Positions 1 through 11,930 of a stretch of 64,000 nt of DNA are shown piece after piece. Numbering within the stretch: the stretch's first letter is position 1; each line of letters begins with the position of its first letter. The notes beneath the pieces are model-generated. The model was given only the letters and a program-made list of their open reading frames with translations, was not told the DNA's origin and searched no databases. The position numbers and the translations under genes were made by a program. The stretch comes from Fomitopsis serialis (Eukaryota; Basidiomycota; Agaricomycetes; Polyporales; Fomitopsidaceae): NCBI RefSeq assembly GCF_022376445.1, contig NW_025954987.1:365573-429572 (forward strand), given 5' to 3'.

Positions 1-1
1 T

Positions 2-1240
2 ATGATTCCTCGCGTCACCCGACGCCTCGTCGATTCCGAGCGCAAGATGATCACCTCGGGCTCTGTCTTCGTCTTCGACGAGGACGAGAGCGGCATCAAG
101 CGATGGACGGACGGGTTCTTCTGGAGCCCGAGTCGTATATTGGGCAATTTCCTACTCTACCGCGAGACGGAGAAGCGCGGTGCAGGGCATAGGAGCGCCC
201 GTGTTGAGCAGCAAGAAGAAGTGGACGCGAAGGGCGAGGGGCAGTCGCTGAGCAGGCCAAAGAGTGAGGCACACCGTCTGACGGGCGTCGACCGCCAGCG
301 CGAGCGCAGCCTTGTAGGCAGCCTCACGAACAGCTACAAGTTCAAGCCAGGTGGATGATGAAGAAGGTGCGTCATCCGTTATCTCACCGAAACGGTCTCC
401 CGTATTGAATATCCTCAAGACTTTCTCCCTGACTATCGGTGGCGTCGCCCAGCACCTCATATCCTACTACAAGATCGAGGATGTCGAGAAGGGCCGCCTG
501 CGCTCGCCGTCGTCCCTGCCTGAACTCGCCTCGCTCGACATTTCCCCAGAGTACCTAGACAAGACACATTTCCGCAACCCGCCCAAAGTCGAGGTCGGCG
601 TTGACGGCGTCCCGCGCTACCGCGGCGACGCTGACGACAGCGAGTCCTCGCCGACGCTCTTACCCGCGCCGCTCTCGGGCATGCCAATCTACCCGGACAG
701 CAGCGATTCTTCCAAGCGCGGCAAGCAGCGCTACGGCCCCTACGACGGCAGCACCTCCAACAAGCGGCGCAAGAAGAGCTCCGCGTCTAACCCTGGCTCC
801 TCTCCGGTGGAACCGACTTCTCCCTCATCCGACGTCGCGCAACCGACGCCACAAGCAGCAGTACCATACCCCGTCGCCGACCCGCCGCACCGACGCAGCC
901 TGCGCCACACTACCCTACATACGGGTACTACGTCCAGTCGGGCTACCACCCACCCCCTGTGTATCCTTCGCCCAGCCCATACCCCACCCTCCCTCCGCCC
1001 ACGACGAGCTCGCCACACCCGCCGACGCCGCCAAACGCGCAGTACGCGTACCAAAGCTACCCTCCGCCCGAATCGGCCGGATACCCTTCGTACTACCCGC
1101 AGCCCCACGGGTACGCAACGTACACGCCCCCACCATGGCCGCACTACGGGTACGCGCCGCCCGCTGGGGCACAGGCGCCGGCGAGCCTCGAGGGCGGGGA
1201 AGCGCGTGCGGAGGAGGTCGGCGAGGGCCGCGAGTCGTAG
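2..1240 (+). CDS. Gti1/Pac2 (WOPR) family transcription regulator, 5' truncated by window edge
   Basis: Fungal WOPR proteins (Wor1, Ryp1, Gti1, Pac2) bind DNA and control morphological switching and sporulation. The first reading segment shows the WOPRa hallmarks: RRLVDSERKM, GIKRWTDG and WSPSRILGNFLLYRE. It continues to SYKFKPGG at about 352. After an intron at about 367-419 (gtgcgt...ctcaag) the WOPRb segment follows (TFSLTIGGVAQHLISYYKIEDV). The C-terminal part is low complexity, rich in Ser, Pro and Tyr, and ends RES-stop at 1240, typical of the family's disordered tail. Two frame breaks are needed. One is just before the intron (GGA-TG-ATG where GGA-TTG-ATG is expected). The other is near 880 (CACCG where CACCCG would keep frame). 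Both look like one missing base in a short homopolymer, so I treat the gene as probably functional with sequence errors. The start codon and N-terminus lie left of the window. Confidence 0.85.
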
Positions 1241-1740
1241 GTGAGAGTTCCGTGTGTGGTTGAGGATGAAACGCTGCTTGGATAGGATCGCTTCGCACGC
1301 CCCCGTGTCTGTGTCTGCTGCTCGTCGTGTTTGCTTCCGTTCGGACTCTGGGGCGCGCCGATCCCGTCGAGCGCCCGCCGCTGTGTATGTGTACTTGTGC
1401 CCGTTTGCCTTTGCCTCTCTGCTGTGTGTACGCCCCGCTCGCCCCTCGCGCTCTCGTATCGTCTCGCGCGCGATTGACTACGCTGTGATGTGATGTCTTC
1501 TATGCCTCTTACGTGTACTGCTGTCCGGCTTCTTGTTCTCGTAGTGTCTTCCTGGCGCGGAGGCGGACCGTCGCCCCGCCTCTGCGCTTCCTCTGTCGGC
1601 TTGCTCCTGGTGTATATGTGTATCCCTTAGCTCGGCTCGTGCGCGGTCCTTCCCGCGGTGTACTATTAGTTACAGCAATGAGTAGCGTCTTGCTTATCAG
1701 GAATTCGCGATGACCCTGGCGGGACGGTTTGATAGCGCGC
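1241..1740. other. 3' flank of the WOPR gene, no gene seen
   Basis: Pyrimidine- and GT-rich sequence (many tgt/ctc runs) directly after the stop, as expected for a 3' UTR and intergenic spacer. I found no coding signal or RNA gene. Confidence 0.5.
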
Positions 1741-2435
1741 ATGCGCGTGGGTGTTCAAGACTTCCAGTTCTACGACTGCATTGCGGTGTCGCTGCAGGCC
1801 GCACTGGTTGGTATAGGTACGTTCCTCCCTTTTGCCCGCAAACTGCCATTCTCCTTCTGATCTTAGCGTTGTTATTTTAAGATGAGTTCCTGATTTCGCC
1901 ACAAGAGCTGAATCCCTGATGTAGCACAGCAGCGGAGATTTAGAGCGTCGGTGTAGTAAGTACGTATCCGAGTCAATACTTGCAATCTGTGGCGCAACAA
2001 GCGCAAGTACGCCCAGCGACGTACCCCCGAATCTCCCCAGGTTCGTGGAGTTCTGAAGTTTCCGGTGATGGTTTCTTGCTGAATAGCTCGCTTCATGACA
2101 TGCTCACCATTTCCGATGAGTTCAACACAGAGTTGCGACGAATTCGGCACAGGGGCTCATGATGTGGTGGACGATCACACCGGGTCCGAAGGTCCCAGCG
2201 AAGACAACGTATGTCCATAGTAGGGTGCGCGGCGTACTACTGGATCATCACTATGAAAGGTGGGCTGACAGTTGCATCGCTGAGACTCGTACTAATTCGC
2301 AAACAACTCCCCGTATATATTAGCATACATGACCGGAGTGGATCATGCAGTGGTCTTCATCAAACCATGCTGTATTTTGAATGTGGCCTGGTAGGCCACC
2401 GGAGTCAGTGCCTCTGGCAGATGTCAGATCTGCGG
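1741..2435 (+). pseudogene. Unassigned gene remnant
   Basis: A short plausible first exon starts with ATG at 1741 (MRVGVQDFQFYDCIAVSLQAA...) and ends at a gtacgt donor near 1817. Downstream frames are broken by stops and no continuous product can be assembled. The hydrophobic first exon and the DUF6533-like genes nearby suggest a decayed membrane protein, but I do not recognise the family. Confidence 0.25.
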
Positions 2436-2671
2436 TATTCTCGCGTTCGCGCGTTGAGCTGCCTGTCGCGGAATGGTATGTGCTGCCTCAACTGGCGATG
2501 TTCGTACTGTTCTTCTGCTGGGAATTGCAATGACCATGAGTGCTGTGTAAGTAGCGCGCGGGAGCCGTTAAAAGAGGGCCATTCTTGGCGAGGATCGCCA
2601 TCTTGTACTTCGCCGGCCTGTTCCTTACCCAAGGACATCCGCGACACCTCAAATATAAAGAATCATTCTTG

Positions 2672-5235
2672 ATGGCGAGCGAGTTTAGTGTGGAGTTGGC
2701 CCGCTACGATGAGTGAGTGTCTTTCATCGGTCGCGTTGATTGTGGCTCTTGTCCTGTAGTCGTCGCTGATGTTTGCTCGTAGGATTGGTGATATGATTGT
2801 GACATCAGCTTTCAGTCGGTACCAGATGCGGAAATGACACAACCGCGACTTTCACTCATTCGCTCCTCTGTAGCCCTTTATGTCTACGATCGCATGCTGA
2901 CCTTTGGGTCGGAGATCGACTTGATATGGCGCCGAAAGAGGACCGGTATCACAATACCTGTGCTTTACACATCAATGCACATGCTCATCTTTGGGAACTT
3001 GCTGTTGAATGTTTGCCCGCCTGCAGCGATATCGCTTCAGGTGAGCCAACGAGCATCATTTGCCCCTCTACGCTCTACCAGTAACAAGCATGCCTATCTA
3101 TTGCAGAGGTCAGTGTGGATATTCGTAACACAATTTCTTTCGTCTGAGTGGGATGGGACAGCTTATGGGCGGTGGTAGTCATGACGAATGTTACGGCCTC
3201 TCTCCTCTATCTGATTTGGGGATGTGCGTATCTTAGTCTCGTAGCTGCGTCCACACGCACGAACTCACCAGTTTTCCAGTCATTACCGCGATGCGAGTGT
3301 ATGCCGTCCATGGAAGAGGCAGTGATATCTATGCGCCAGCATTCGTTTTTCTTTGGTGGCTGATACCTGTGGGCATCAACATCGTACGTTCGTTGTTTGT
3401 TACGCAAGTGTTATCTGATCGTGCCGATTGAACATAGTATAATGCAACTACCTGGTTCGTCATCGCCTCACAGCCGGAACAAGGCTATGATTTAACCTCG
3501 AGGACCCCTGTAGCTGTGCACAATATGCAAGTGTCACATGCATTTCACGGACCTGTGATAGAAATAACTCATCACGTCCCACCCCTTTCAGATGCGAGTC
3601 AAATTTTGTAGTGGAGTCGAACAGCGACTGACCAAACATATCAATTGATTGTTGCTGCAGTGGAAATTGTTACACGAATATCTATGACCATCGCCGATGG
3701 ATGTGCTTTGTTTTTCATATGGAGAAACAGCGGGCGGACGGTTGGGCTCCGTGAGATGCTAGGCGAAAAGCCATCGCTTTCAACCACATTGCTACGCGGA
3801 GGTTCGTGCACTATGTGCAGTGATCAAATGTGCTACCTGAGGCTAATATGCCGCTTCCAGGGACTGCACACTTCTGGCAAGTTGGGAAGCCCGCGCCGTA
3901 CACGCGAGACTCATGTGACATCCATTCCAGCGCGCTTTTCGTCACTCGAAATGCCGCCAAGAGGGGCGGCGCTACCTTGCTCGCGCAGGTCTTTGGAAGG
4001 GGACATCGACAAATACTGTAGTATTTGAAAGGCAAGCCTAGGCTTCTGAACGTAGACTACTGTACAAAGATCGAGGACTTCTGCTATCGTACAAACTGCT
4101 ATTGTACACACTGAGTGCAAGACAGAGTTCATGATATGGAGAGGTCGGGTGCGCGAGTCGAAATAAGCACAATGATATGAGCATGTTCCGGTATGAATAA
4201 GGCAGCTCGACTAACCTCCATAACTTATATCGGCCCTCGATGGAGAAGCGGAATAAGTATCGTACAGACGCGTACTAAGAGTGCCGCCGCACTTGTATTC
4301 GCAGGCTAATGCAAGAAGGCAGACACTGCGTTGTACCCGGCAAGGCTTCTGTGAGGCGACTGAAAATTGGCATAAAGTACGTTGAGTGCTATAGAATGCT
4401 CCTGAATCACTTCATTTTGCTTAGAAAATCATGCCCCGTGCACAGTTCCGGGCATGCAGGTCGCAGTAGCAGCCGCATTTAACGGGCGCTTGCGAGTATT
4501 ACCTTACAAGGTAACTGCCACCACCGCTGCCCGCCGGTGTCGCGAAGTGAATAATTCTCGTTCATTTTGCATGGTCATACATCATGTACTCATTTACCTG
4601 TAGTTGTTCTCCACAACAAAACCCTCCATGACTGTGAAACTGTCTGACTCTCTGAATATTTGGTGTCGATGTGCCTGCTCATGTATTGCTGCTCACGCAT
4701 GTGACATTGACAACAGCCACAAACAAGTGTTCAAGCGCCCGGCAACAATTACAGACGAGAGAGCCTTGCTCTAGCGAGCAAGGGATGAATGCTGGTATCG
4801 CGCTGTCATCGATATGGAGTAACAGGGTGAGTGGTTGCATCAATGGTGCCTGCGTATGTCGGCGTGCAATATAGTGACCTCGTTTGCAGAATGTTGTCAT
4901 CGCCACCAGCAATAACATAATTCAATTTGTGAACGTGTAAGCTGGCCGGTTTTGGCGCTGCAAAAAGAATGACTGACATGCTGTGAAGCTTGACGACTAT
5001 CCTCCTCTCTCGCCTATTCTTGGATCTGCGCGAAGTGGCCGATGCTGATGTCAATCGTACACTGCCGACTGATGTTTCAGTCTCGATACGGTTTAGACGT
5101 TCTCCCGGACCTGTTGAAGACTCTCTTCTTCGTGCTACGACCAATGATGAGGAAGCTCTCTATGCGGTTGGCTCCCTCGTGGATGTAGATGCGGAAGGGG
5201 AGGGGGTCACCTCAAGACGATCCGCTATTCGGTGA
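2672..5235 (+). pseudogene. DUF6533-like multi-span membrane protein gene, copy A (disrupted)
   Basis: DUF6533 proteins are a basidiomycete-expanded family of about seven-span membrane proteins without known function. ATG at 2672 opens a short exon (MASEFSVELARYDE) before a gtgagt donor. Next comes the family signature VALYVYDRMLTFGSEIDLIWRR (2872-2930), followed by hydrophobic segments. The end carries the C-terminal signature TTILLSRLFLDLREV (4990-5035) and an acidic tail. An internal ~840-bp stretch (3944-4783), absent from copy B, interrupts the region that encodes the fifth or sixth span. Several inter-exon frames do not join cleanly. Copy B at 42957-44744 is the closest relative. I infer a disrupted copy; its family is judged from motifs only. 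Confidence 0.6.
3944..4783. other. ~840-bp stretch present in copy A, absent from copy B
   Basis: Copy B runs straight from 'ttcgtc' into 'atgaatgctgg' (about 44225), whereas copy A has about 840 bp between these points. The stretch is AT-richer and non-coding in appearance. It ends with a small hairpin (ccttgctc-tagc-gagcaagg, 4762-4781). I saw no target-site duplication or terminal repeat, so insertion in A and deletion in B remain equally possible. Confidence 0.55.
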
Positions 5236-5716
5236 CGAGGATTACGAAGGGGTGCAAGAAGTAGCCATAAGGTGATAGATGGTTCACACGATTGAGGACG
5301 AGGTTGGGGCCGCGACTCCTGCTCGGGTTGCTGCAATTGTGGTAGAGATCGTGGAGTAGGTAGACGTGCCGAGTAGTACCGAGCAGTGCAGGGACATTGG
5401 TTGAGACGTTTTTGGTAGAACTGTCGTTGTAGTTATTTATCCTGGATGCTGAATTCTGATATTGACCCATGGTCTTGTTCCGTGCGCGTCGCTGGTGGGC
5501 GTTCTAACCCCCCGCCGCCACCCCGCCGCCGTCTTGCTCGTCTTCCTCGCCACGCCTACTCTCATCTCCCGCCGCCCACTCCGCGCAAGTCGCCCTTCCC
5601 GCCACCCTCGCGTCCATGCCCGGCGTCGTCTCCGCCACCCGCCCGCGCCACCCTGCCCTTGCCCTGCCCGTCGCTCCCCGCCCATTAGAACACGACGTTG
5701 TGCCCCTCGATACAAA

Positions 5717-5746
5717 CTTCAGTCTACTGCGAGCAGTAGACTGAAG
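5717..5746. repeat. Perfect 13-bp hairpin with 4-nt loop
   Basis: The stem cttcagtctactg (5717-5729) and its exact complement cagtagactgaag (5734-5746) enclose the loop cgag. It lies between a CT-rich stretch (5500-5690) and a GH71 remnant. It has no T-tract, and its function is unknown. Confidence 0.7.
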
Positions 5747-5924
5747 GGCGGAGCCAGTGGCCGCTGATGAGAAGACATAAGTACTCGAGTGTCTGTACGA
5801 CCGCTGCTCATGCCCAACAGAGGAACGGTGGCTGGCCGATTGACCCACTTACTCTTCTTCTGCGCTGGATCTTGATTTCTCCGCCTCCGCCTTGAATCAT
5901 TTCACTTTCCTGCCCCCAAAGCAC

Positions 5925-6490
5925 TATATGCTGGAGACCAACATCAGCGTCTTTACGGTGGATGCATAGTACGTAGCCGGACTGGGCATGGCGCAGATAA
6001 GACATGGCAACTTGGCGAATCTCACGAAACGTATGGTGAGAAGGTGAGTACGACCTTCCAGCTCTTTACACGTCCTCTTGATGAGCAGTTGTTTATAAGT
6101 CGATACTTGCGGCTGACTACTGGTTCTACGAACAATGATGAACGACGCCCACAGAGAACCGGACATCATAGAGAACCTCACTGCCTGGAACGATTACAGC
6201 GCTATACCGGCCCTACCACAGGTGCTCAACCCAACTTCCCGAGTCAGACAGGTGGCATGCCGCACTTCGGCAAGCTGCAATTTGCTTTGTCAATTGTGAA
6301 TCTGAACCTGCGGGACGTAACACGTTCACACAGGGCTGCTTCCAAAGCTGAATTCACGAACAACTGTCTCGGGGGAGGGTATCCACCCACCACAGAGGAA
6401 CATATCTACGCGTCCCAAGGATGCAGTCGCATGAAAGGACATCCTGCCGGGGGGGCCAACCAAGCATCTGATGAGTCGATACGTATGTCT
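5925..6490 (+). pseudogene. Decayed glycoside hydrolase family 71 (alpha-1,3-glucanase) remnant
   Basis: Pieces align in order with the intact gene 2 kb downstream. SHETYGEK plus a gtgagt donor (5980-6010) matches SPQTYDKN plus its donor. LAADYWFYEQ (about 6098) matches LADYWSYVVRWE. ENLTAWNDYS (about 6173) matches VVTWNDYSES. PTTGAQPNFPSQTGGMPHFG (about 6212-6272) matches PIEGSQPNSQAWTNGMPHLG. TEEHIYASQ (about 6395) matches TEDQIYMWA. Stops and frame changes separate the pieces, and the N-terminal half is missing. It is a degraded paralogue, presumably from a tandem duplication. Confidence 0.75.
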
Positions 6491-6499
6491 CATACTCTC

Positions 6500-8150
6500 T
6501 CGCCACGCGTTGACGTAGCAACTCAGTGGAACGAAGGCAGTTTGTCGTTCGTCGTCAGCGCGTAGGCCCTTGCTATTGTGGACATACGACGACAATGGCA
6601 ACGTGAAGGATCGTCCGTGGCTCGACTGTCTATGGACTTCGGTTTATTTGCTGTGGTGGCGCGGCCTCTATAGAGCTGTCGTCAGTCTTGACCCTAGATT
6701 GGATTTGTATGTTGGAATCTCACACTCTGCACGGAACCTCATAACCACTATCGTGTTCGTCAATAACCCGCGTAACACAATCAAGATAATTAACGCTAAG
6801 GTGTGTACTAGGTTCTCGATCCGAGTGACGTGAGCCGTGCATTTTGAGGGTCGACGATGCTGAATTCTTTCAGGCTACCCAGAGCGACAATATGCAGACT
6901 CTGCATCTACGTATGAAATGAACGCTTGTGAGCTCCGTGATAATGCTCGGGTCGTATGATCCGTGCTGTCAAGAGTACGCTTTGTGTAATTGTCCCTTCA
7001 ACGGACATCTCTTTCTGACTGATCTACATATCATCGTTCAGACAGCGTCACAAGGGCTGGTAGCCATCGGGTAGCAAGGTGTTTATCACGTGGCGACGTC
7101 ACTCAACGCCTTCTTTCTACAATATGCAGCATGTGCACTCTACGACATCTACTCACCGGTGCTGAATTAGGTTGCCTTTCGGTCGACGGGTCGGTCCTGG
7201 TTATCTAGCGCACCCAGGTGTGGAAACAATATCTCATCGATGCTGAGAATCTGAGAAAGCGGCATTGGGACAATCCGAGCGGGCGATCATACAGTTACGT
7301 AACGGTAGTGCCGCTCTACATGATATGTACCCTACTGTTGGATTCTACCTCAGACCTGCCGGCTTATTCCACGCCTTTTTAGACGAGCGACAAAGGCTGT
7401 CGTGCAGGCAGTACTGGTACTCGTGAGTACTATCCCCAGGAGCCAAGTCAACATTCTGTGACGCAGTTACCCAGTCATGATTCTGTCAAGGTCTTGTTCA
7501 GTACGCGAAATCTTTACCAGTACTCCAGCTCGGCAGCGGCATAGGGAATCGCCTGCAGATGTCAGTGTCAGGGCATATGTAAGCATGCTAGACGATAAGA
7601 GAGGCCTTCGTTGGGACTTATGCCTTTGACAGCTGTGATGCTCGCAACAGAACGGCTGCGGTGATCCTTGTGATGCCTGTAGCGCGTGTGCTGCCAGGAG
7701 CCCCGCGAGACAGGCCCTTGTAAGTAGGTTATCGTCGAGGGCCGGAGGTTCGCGACGCATGCGATTCACTTGCGGCGTTGCTTCAAATCAGCCAACTTGA
7801 ACGCCGCTGGCATGCGGCGTCCGCTCGGACGGGCATCTCGAAAGTATACGAAGCATTGCCCGCATGCTCGGTTCTGGTGGCCTGGCGGCACCACTTGCCG
7901 CGTTGCCCTCGCCACATACCAAGATGTCACATTGGAAGTGCATTGAATACCACTATGCATACTGCGCTGCCCGAGCAACATCTCCGAGTCATCACATGCC
8001 AGTGAGGTCAAACCCGCATGCTTCCTCTCCGGTTTTCCTCCGTTGTTCCATTTTGTTTGACAGACAGGGCCTTCGTGACGCATCGTTGCTCGTAGACCCC
8101 ACATGGAACATTGAGCGCATGGATCCAAGGTAAGCCATGGATAGACTCTG
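6500..8150. other. Intergenic, no gene seen
   Basis: This stretch is stop-rich in all frames with no recognisable domain. The longest open stretches (for example 6570-6833 and 7766-8128) look like chance ORFs with unremarkable composition. The right end forms the promoter side of the GH71 gene. Confidence 0.5.
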
Positions 8151-8154
8151 GGAG

Positions 8155-8163
8155 CACATAAAT
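8155..8163 (+). promoter_or_regulatory. TATA-like box of the GH71 gene
   Basis: The sequence acataaata lies about 55 bp before the ATG at 8218. It is a plausible TATA element for a regulated secreted enzyme. No experimental evidence is available. Confidence 0.35.
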
Positions 8164-8217
8164 ACCATCCTCCGGCTCGAGGAATACCCGTCGTACGATC
8201 CCACTAACCTCTCTGCC

Positions 8218-9979
8218 ATGCGCTCAAGAATCCACTGTTTCTGGTTATTTGTGGCCGGAGCCATTGCTGTAGCTAACGCTCATCCTCATGGCTCCACCGA
8301 CAAGACGGAGCGTGCTGCCTCCGACTCCAAGCTCGTAGTCGCCCACCATATCGTCGGCTATACCTATCCCTACGATATCACTGACTGGGAGTCCGACATC
8401 CAGCTGGCGTACAATTCAGGTCTCGATGGGTTCGCACTCAACGTCGGGAGCAACTCTTGGGAGTCTACTCAGGTGGCGAATGCGTACGTTCCGAAGTCCG
8501 GGCGCAGCTCAGCGGACATTTTACTGATGCGACGCGACTGCCACCAGGTATCAAGCAGCCGCGAATCTCGGCCTCGACTTCAAGCTATTTCTCTCGCTCG
8601 ACATGACCTCCTTTCCTTGCACAACCGCGAACGATGCTTCGGCCCTGTGCGCCAACGTCTCCGCCCACGCGTCCCATCCTAACCAACTCCTGTGGAACGG
8701 CAATGTCTTCGTCTCGACCTTCTCCGGCTCAGACTGTACGTTTGGGCAGAACTCTGCCGCGGCGGGCTGGCAGAGCGAGTTCATCGACCAGCTCACGGGC
8801 TCGAACGCGGTACATTTTGTGCCCTCGTTCTTCGTCGACCCGAGCACCTTTACCACCTTCAACGACATCATGGACGGCGACTTCAACGTGAGTACTAGAC
8901 GCTTCGCTGGGCTGCCGAGAGCTGTCTGACATAACTTATGTGGTGGTAGTGGAACGGGGGCTGGCCCACAGACCTGACGTACTCCTCTGCGCAGTCTGAG
9001 CTCGGGAGCAACGCAGGGGATCTGGACGACGCTACGTTCCCCTCCTCAGCGGAGAGCGTTCTGTCCGGAAACGTCGGCGCCTTCACCTCAGACAGTCAGT
9101 ATATCAACGGTCTCAACTCAGTCTCCGGCTCCGACAAGACCTACATCGCCGCCGTCACGCCATGGTTCTTCGTCCATTACTCTCCCCAGACGTACGACAA
9201 GAACGTGAGTCGCAGCCACGTCTTGTCATCACTCGCTGACAGGGTCCTGCAAGTGGATCTACCTCGCAGACTACTGGTCCTACGTCGTGCGGTGGGAAAC
9301 GCTGATTGCGAACCGCGACCAGGTCGACGTCGTGGAGGTTGTCACGTGGAACGACTACAGCGAGTCGCACTACATCGGACCGATCGAGGGCTCTCAGCCG
9401 AACTCCCAGGCATGGACGAACGGCATGCCGCATCTCGGTAAGCGACTGCTCTAGTGGATTGGTTTCTGTGTACATGCTGAATTGCATTACCGCACAGGCT
9501 GGCTGGCCATGACCAATTACTACGCAACTGCTTTCAGAAACGGCTCCTACCAGTCTATCACCGAGGATCAGATCTACATGTGGGCCCGCCCGCATCCCAA
9601 GAACGCGAATGCATCGGATGACTCTGTGGGAAAGCCCACCTCATATCAACTAGTAAGCTAACACACATCTTCCCATGTCGATGTCTTGACGCAGGTGTTG
9701 TCCTCTCAGACCGAAGACAAACTCTGGGCTGTGGTCTTTGCGACATCCAACGCAACAGTTGCGATCACCACCGCGTCTGGGACTACGCAGACATCCAACG
9801 TCTCCGCCGGAGTGACGAAGCTCTCCATGGACCTCGTCCCAGGCTCAGGCATGTCGGCGACGTTGACGCGGAACGGGCAGACCGTTGTCTCCCTTGATCC
9901 CGGTACGAACTTCACATTCAACGCAAACCCGGAGACCTACAACTACAATGCCTTCGTCTGCTATGCGACTTCCGGTTGA
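8218..9979 (+). CDS. Glycoside hydrolase family 71, secreted alpha-1,3-glucanase (mutanase)
   Basis: GH71 enzymes hydrolyse alpha-1,3-glucan, a fungal cell-wall polymer. They are used in wall remodelling, septation or mycophagy. Six exons join in frame: 8218-8483, 8548-8887, 8950-9204, 9254-9437, 9498-9652 and 9695-9979, giving 494 residues, close to the usual catalytic-domain size. The N-terminus is a signal peptide (MRSRIHCFWLFVAGAIAVANA). Family landmarks follow in order: VVAHHIVGYTYPY, DWESDIQLAYNSGLDGFALN, LDFKLFLSLDM, VTWNDYSESHYIGPIEG, GWLAMTNYY and ARPHPKNA. A C-terminal beta-rich region ends YNYNAFVCYATSG. No carbohydrate-binding module is evident. Introns are 38-65 nt, all GT-AG. 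The ATG at 8218 was chosen because it starts the signal peptide; an upstream in-frame ATG at 8137 would bury it. Confidence 0.93.
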
Positions 9980-10238
9980 TTGGACCATGTAATTGAAGAA
10001 TGTAATCATTTGTTGTATCAGTACATACAAGAGCTGAGGAAAATGGCCTTGGACTCTTGACGTTTCCTTAAAACATATGTAACACTAAGGCAGAAAACCT
10101 CTTGAATGGTTTGCGAAATCTCATTCTGCGCGTCCTCGTACGCAGCGGAAGAGGGGATGTAGATACACACACCTGTTCCTCGTCTGCGGCGCGACGTCGC
10201 CTCATCCTGCAGAGCACAGCGAACCATGACTCGGAGGG

Positions 10239-11930
10239 TCAACACATGGTTAAGGCAGCGGTTGAGTGAACATCGACATGGTCAGGCGACCCGGCCAAGC
10301 TCTCCGACTCGCTCTCGTTGCCATCGGAATCGTGGCACTCTCCGAGCTCGACCTCGGACACAAAGGAAAGTGTGCCACCCATACTTCCAAACACCGCACC
10401 GCGGCCGAAACGGATGGAGCCCGACAGCTCCGGGGGATGCGAAGGCACGGATGGGTCCCGCGCGGCGGACCGGAGGTTCAGGAAGAAATGCGAGAGCAGC
10501 GTCGTGTTGATCCTAGCAAGATGCGCGAGTAAGCGTTTGTGCTTGACGATGTCGAGCACCACCACGACGCACGTGTACAGGATGAGGGAGAAATCTCTGA
10601 AGACCTTTATTATATGCATCGGTACTATGTCAGCGCGTGAATATCCGGCGGGGACTAGACATACCTGCTTAGCGTCTAACACGACCGCGGCGACATTCAG
10701 CGCATATAGGACACTAGTCCGTGTATGAGATGCTGTCTACGACTCGAAGTTATCGAATCCCCATGACTTACCTGAAATGTACAGTGCCTATATGCGCGTG
10801 AGAGTGATGCACATACACGCAGTTCCGTGACGCACCATCCCTCAGTAACAGACTTGTCAATCGAAAGTTTTTACCGTCGGATCGAGATGCCTTCCACATG
10901 CTGTACGAGTGTTTCCAGGTGGTATACATGACCAACGTTTCTGCCGCCATGTTGCAGACCCTTAGCGTGACCTCGACTAAACTTTGTGGTCAATACGCCA
11001 GTGAGGAAGTTTGGTGCGGAAGGATCGCACGTCTAGGGTAGTAAACCGTCAGCAGAGGATGTACGACCCGATGGATCCACTCACTTGATGTTCTTTCCGG
11101 ATACGACGATGCACGCCGAGCCTAGGGGGCCTGCCATGGCATACATGTGGACGCAAAGCAACTGTCAACTGGTTGAAGCAAACATAGTGTGGGTTCAAAA
11201 GGGCTCGTGGCGCACTATCTTTGCTATTACGCCGCCGAGGAAGAATGTGAAGGTCGCTAATGAGACTGTATACTTGCCGCGAGTGATGGCGTATACACGC
11301 AGCGCTGAGATGACTGGGTACGTCCTTGTCAGTACTTTGAATAGTGAGCTTGACAGATGTACACACCTCCGTACACGACGAAGAGAGCAGAGCCTGTGGC
11401 CGCGGCTGAGATGGCGAGACGATGTGCACTGCCCAGAACAGAAGTTCAGTGCCTGATTAACACGACATTGCCTTGCTGCAAACGGTCACCTCTATATAGT
11501 AGAAACCCAAATCAAAGTCCCGTGAATCGAGGAGCTTGAATGGCCATACGCTTGAACTTACTCTGCATCCGACGTCCCTGAGCATGACGTCGTACAGCAT
11601 CAAGTAGACGAACGTAAAGACATTCATCAGGGCATAGAGTGCATTGGGCCACGTAGATCTCTTCCAGTATCCAAGCGTCACTTCCAGTGTCGTGCTGCGG
11701 ACGCGCTCGTAGACAAACAGCGCTGCGTCCGGCGTAGGTGAGACTCATCCGACGGTTTCGTACGTCAGTAGTTGTAGCAACAGTCACTTACTCATCATCG
11801 CCGCGACGCAGAAGCGTGAGTTTTGAGAACACTTTAAGGCTGGCACGTCAGTAAGCCAGTGGTTTGAAGTAAGACAAATACATACACCAACTGCTGCAAG
11901 TCGACCTCGGCCATGACTTGGATTGAAGAC
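10239..11930 (-). pseudogene. DUF6533-like multi-span membrane protein, probably degraded
   Basis: Read on the minus strand, fragments occur in family order. An early segment reads AALFVYERVRSTTLEV followed by a hydrophobic stretch (about 11720-11600). A later piece reads TLVMYTTWKHSYSMWKASR...LTSLLLRDG (10950-10840), a typical intracellular-loop signature. The last exon, from about 10510, has INTTLLSHFFLNLRSA and an acidic Ser/Glu-rich tail to 10239. The central region has no clean exon. Function is unknown. Broken or poorly resolved splicing makes it a probable pseudogene. Confidence 0.5.

Larger units (their letters stand above)
2440..5468 (+). repeat. Segmental duplication block 1, source-like copy (pairs with 42658-44900)
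   Basis: Direct, high-similarity copy of 42658-44900 covering the flank, exons and introns of a DUF6533-like gene. Long runs are identical, such as the intron and exon stretch at 3395-3540 versus 43665-43810. This copy has about 840 bp extra at 3944-4783. It ends in a ~40-bp tag (tagttatttatcc...) also found at 44860-44900 and, inverted, at 15295-15340. Confidence 0.85.

Noticed and set aside
5440..5850. Overlapping Pro/Arg-rich ORFs on both strands
   Set aside because: Low-complexity CT-rich tract that opens several frames at once. No domain or splice logic.
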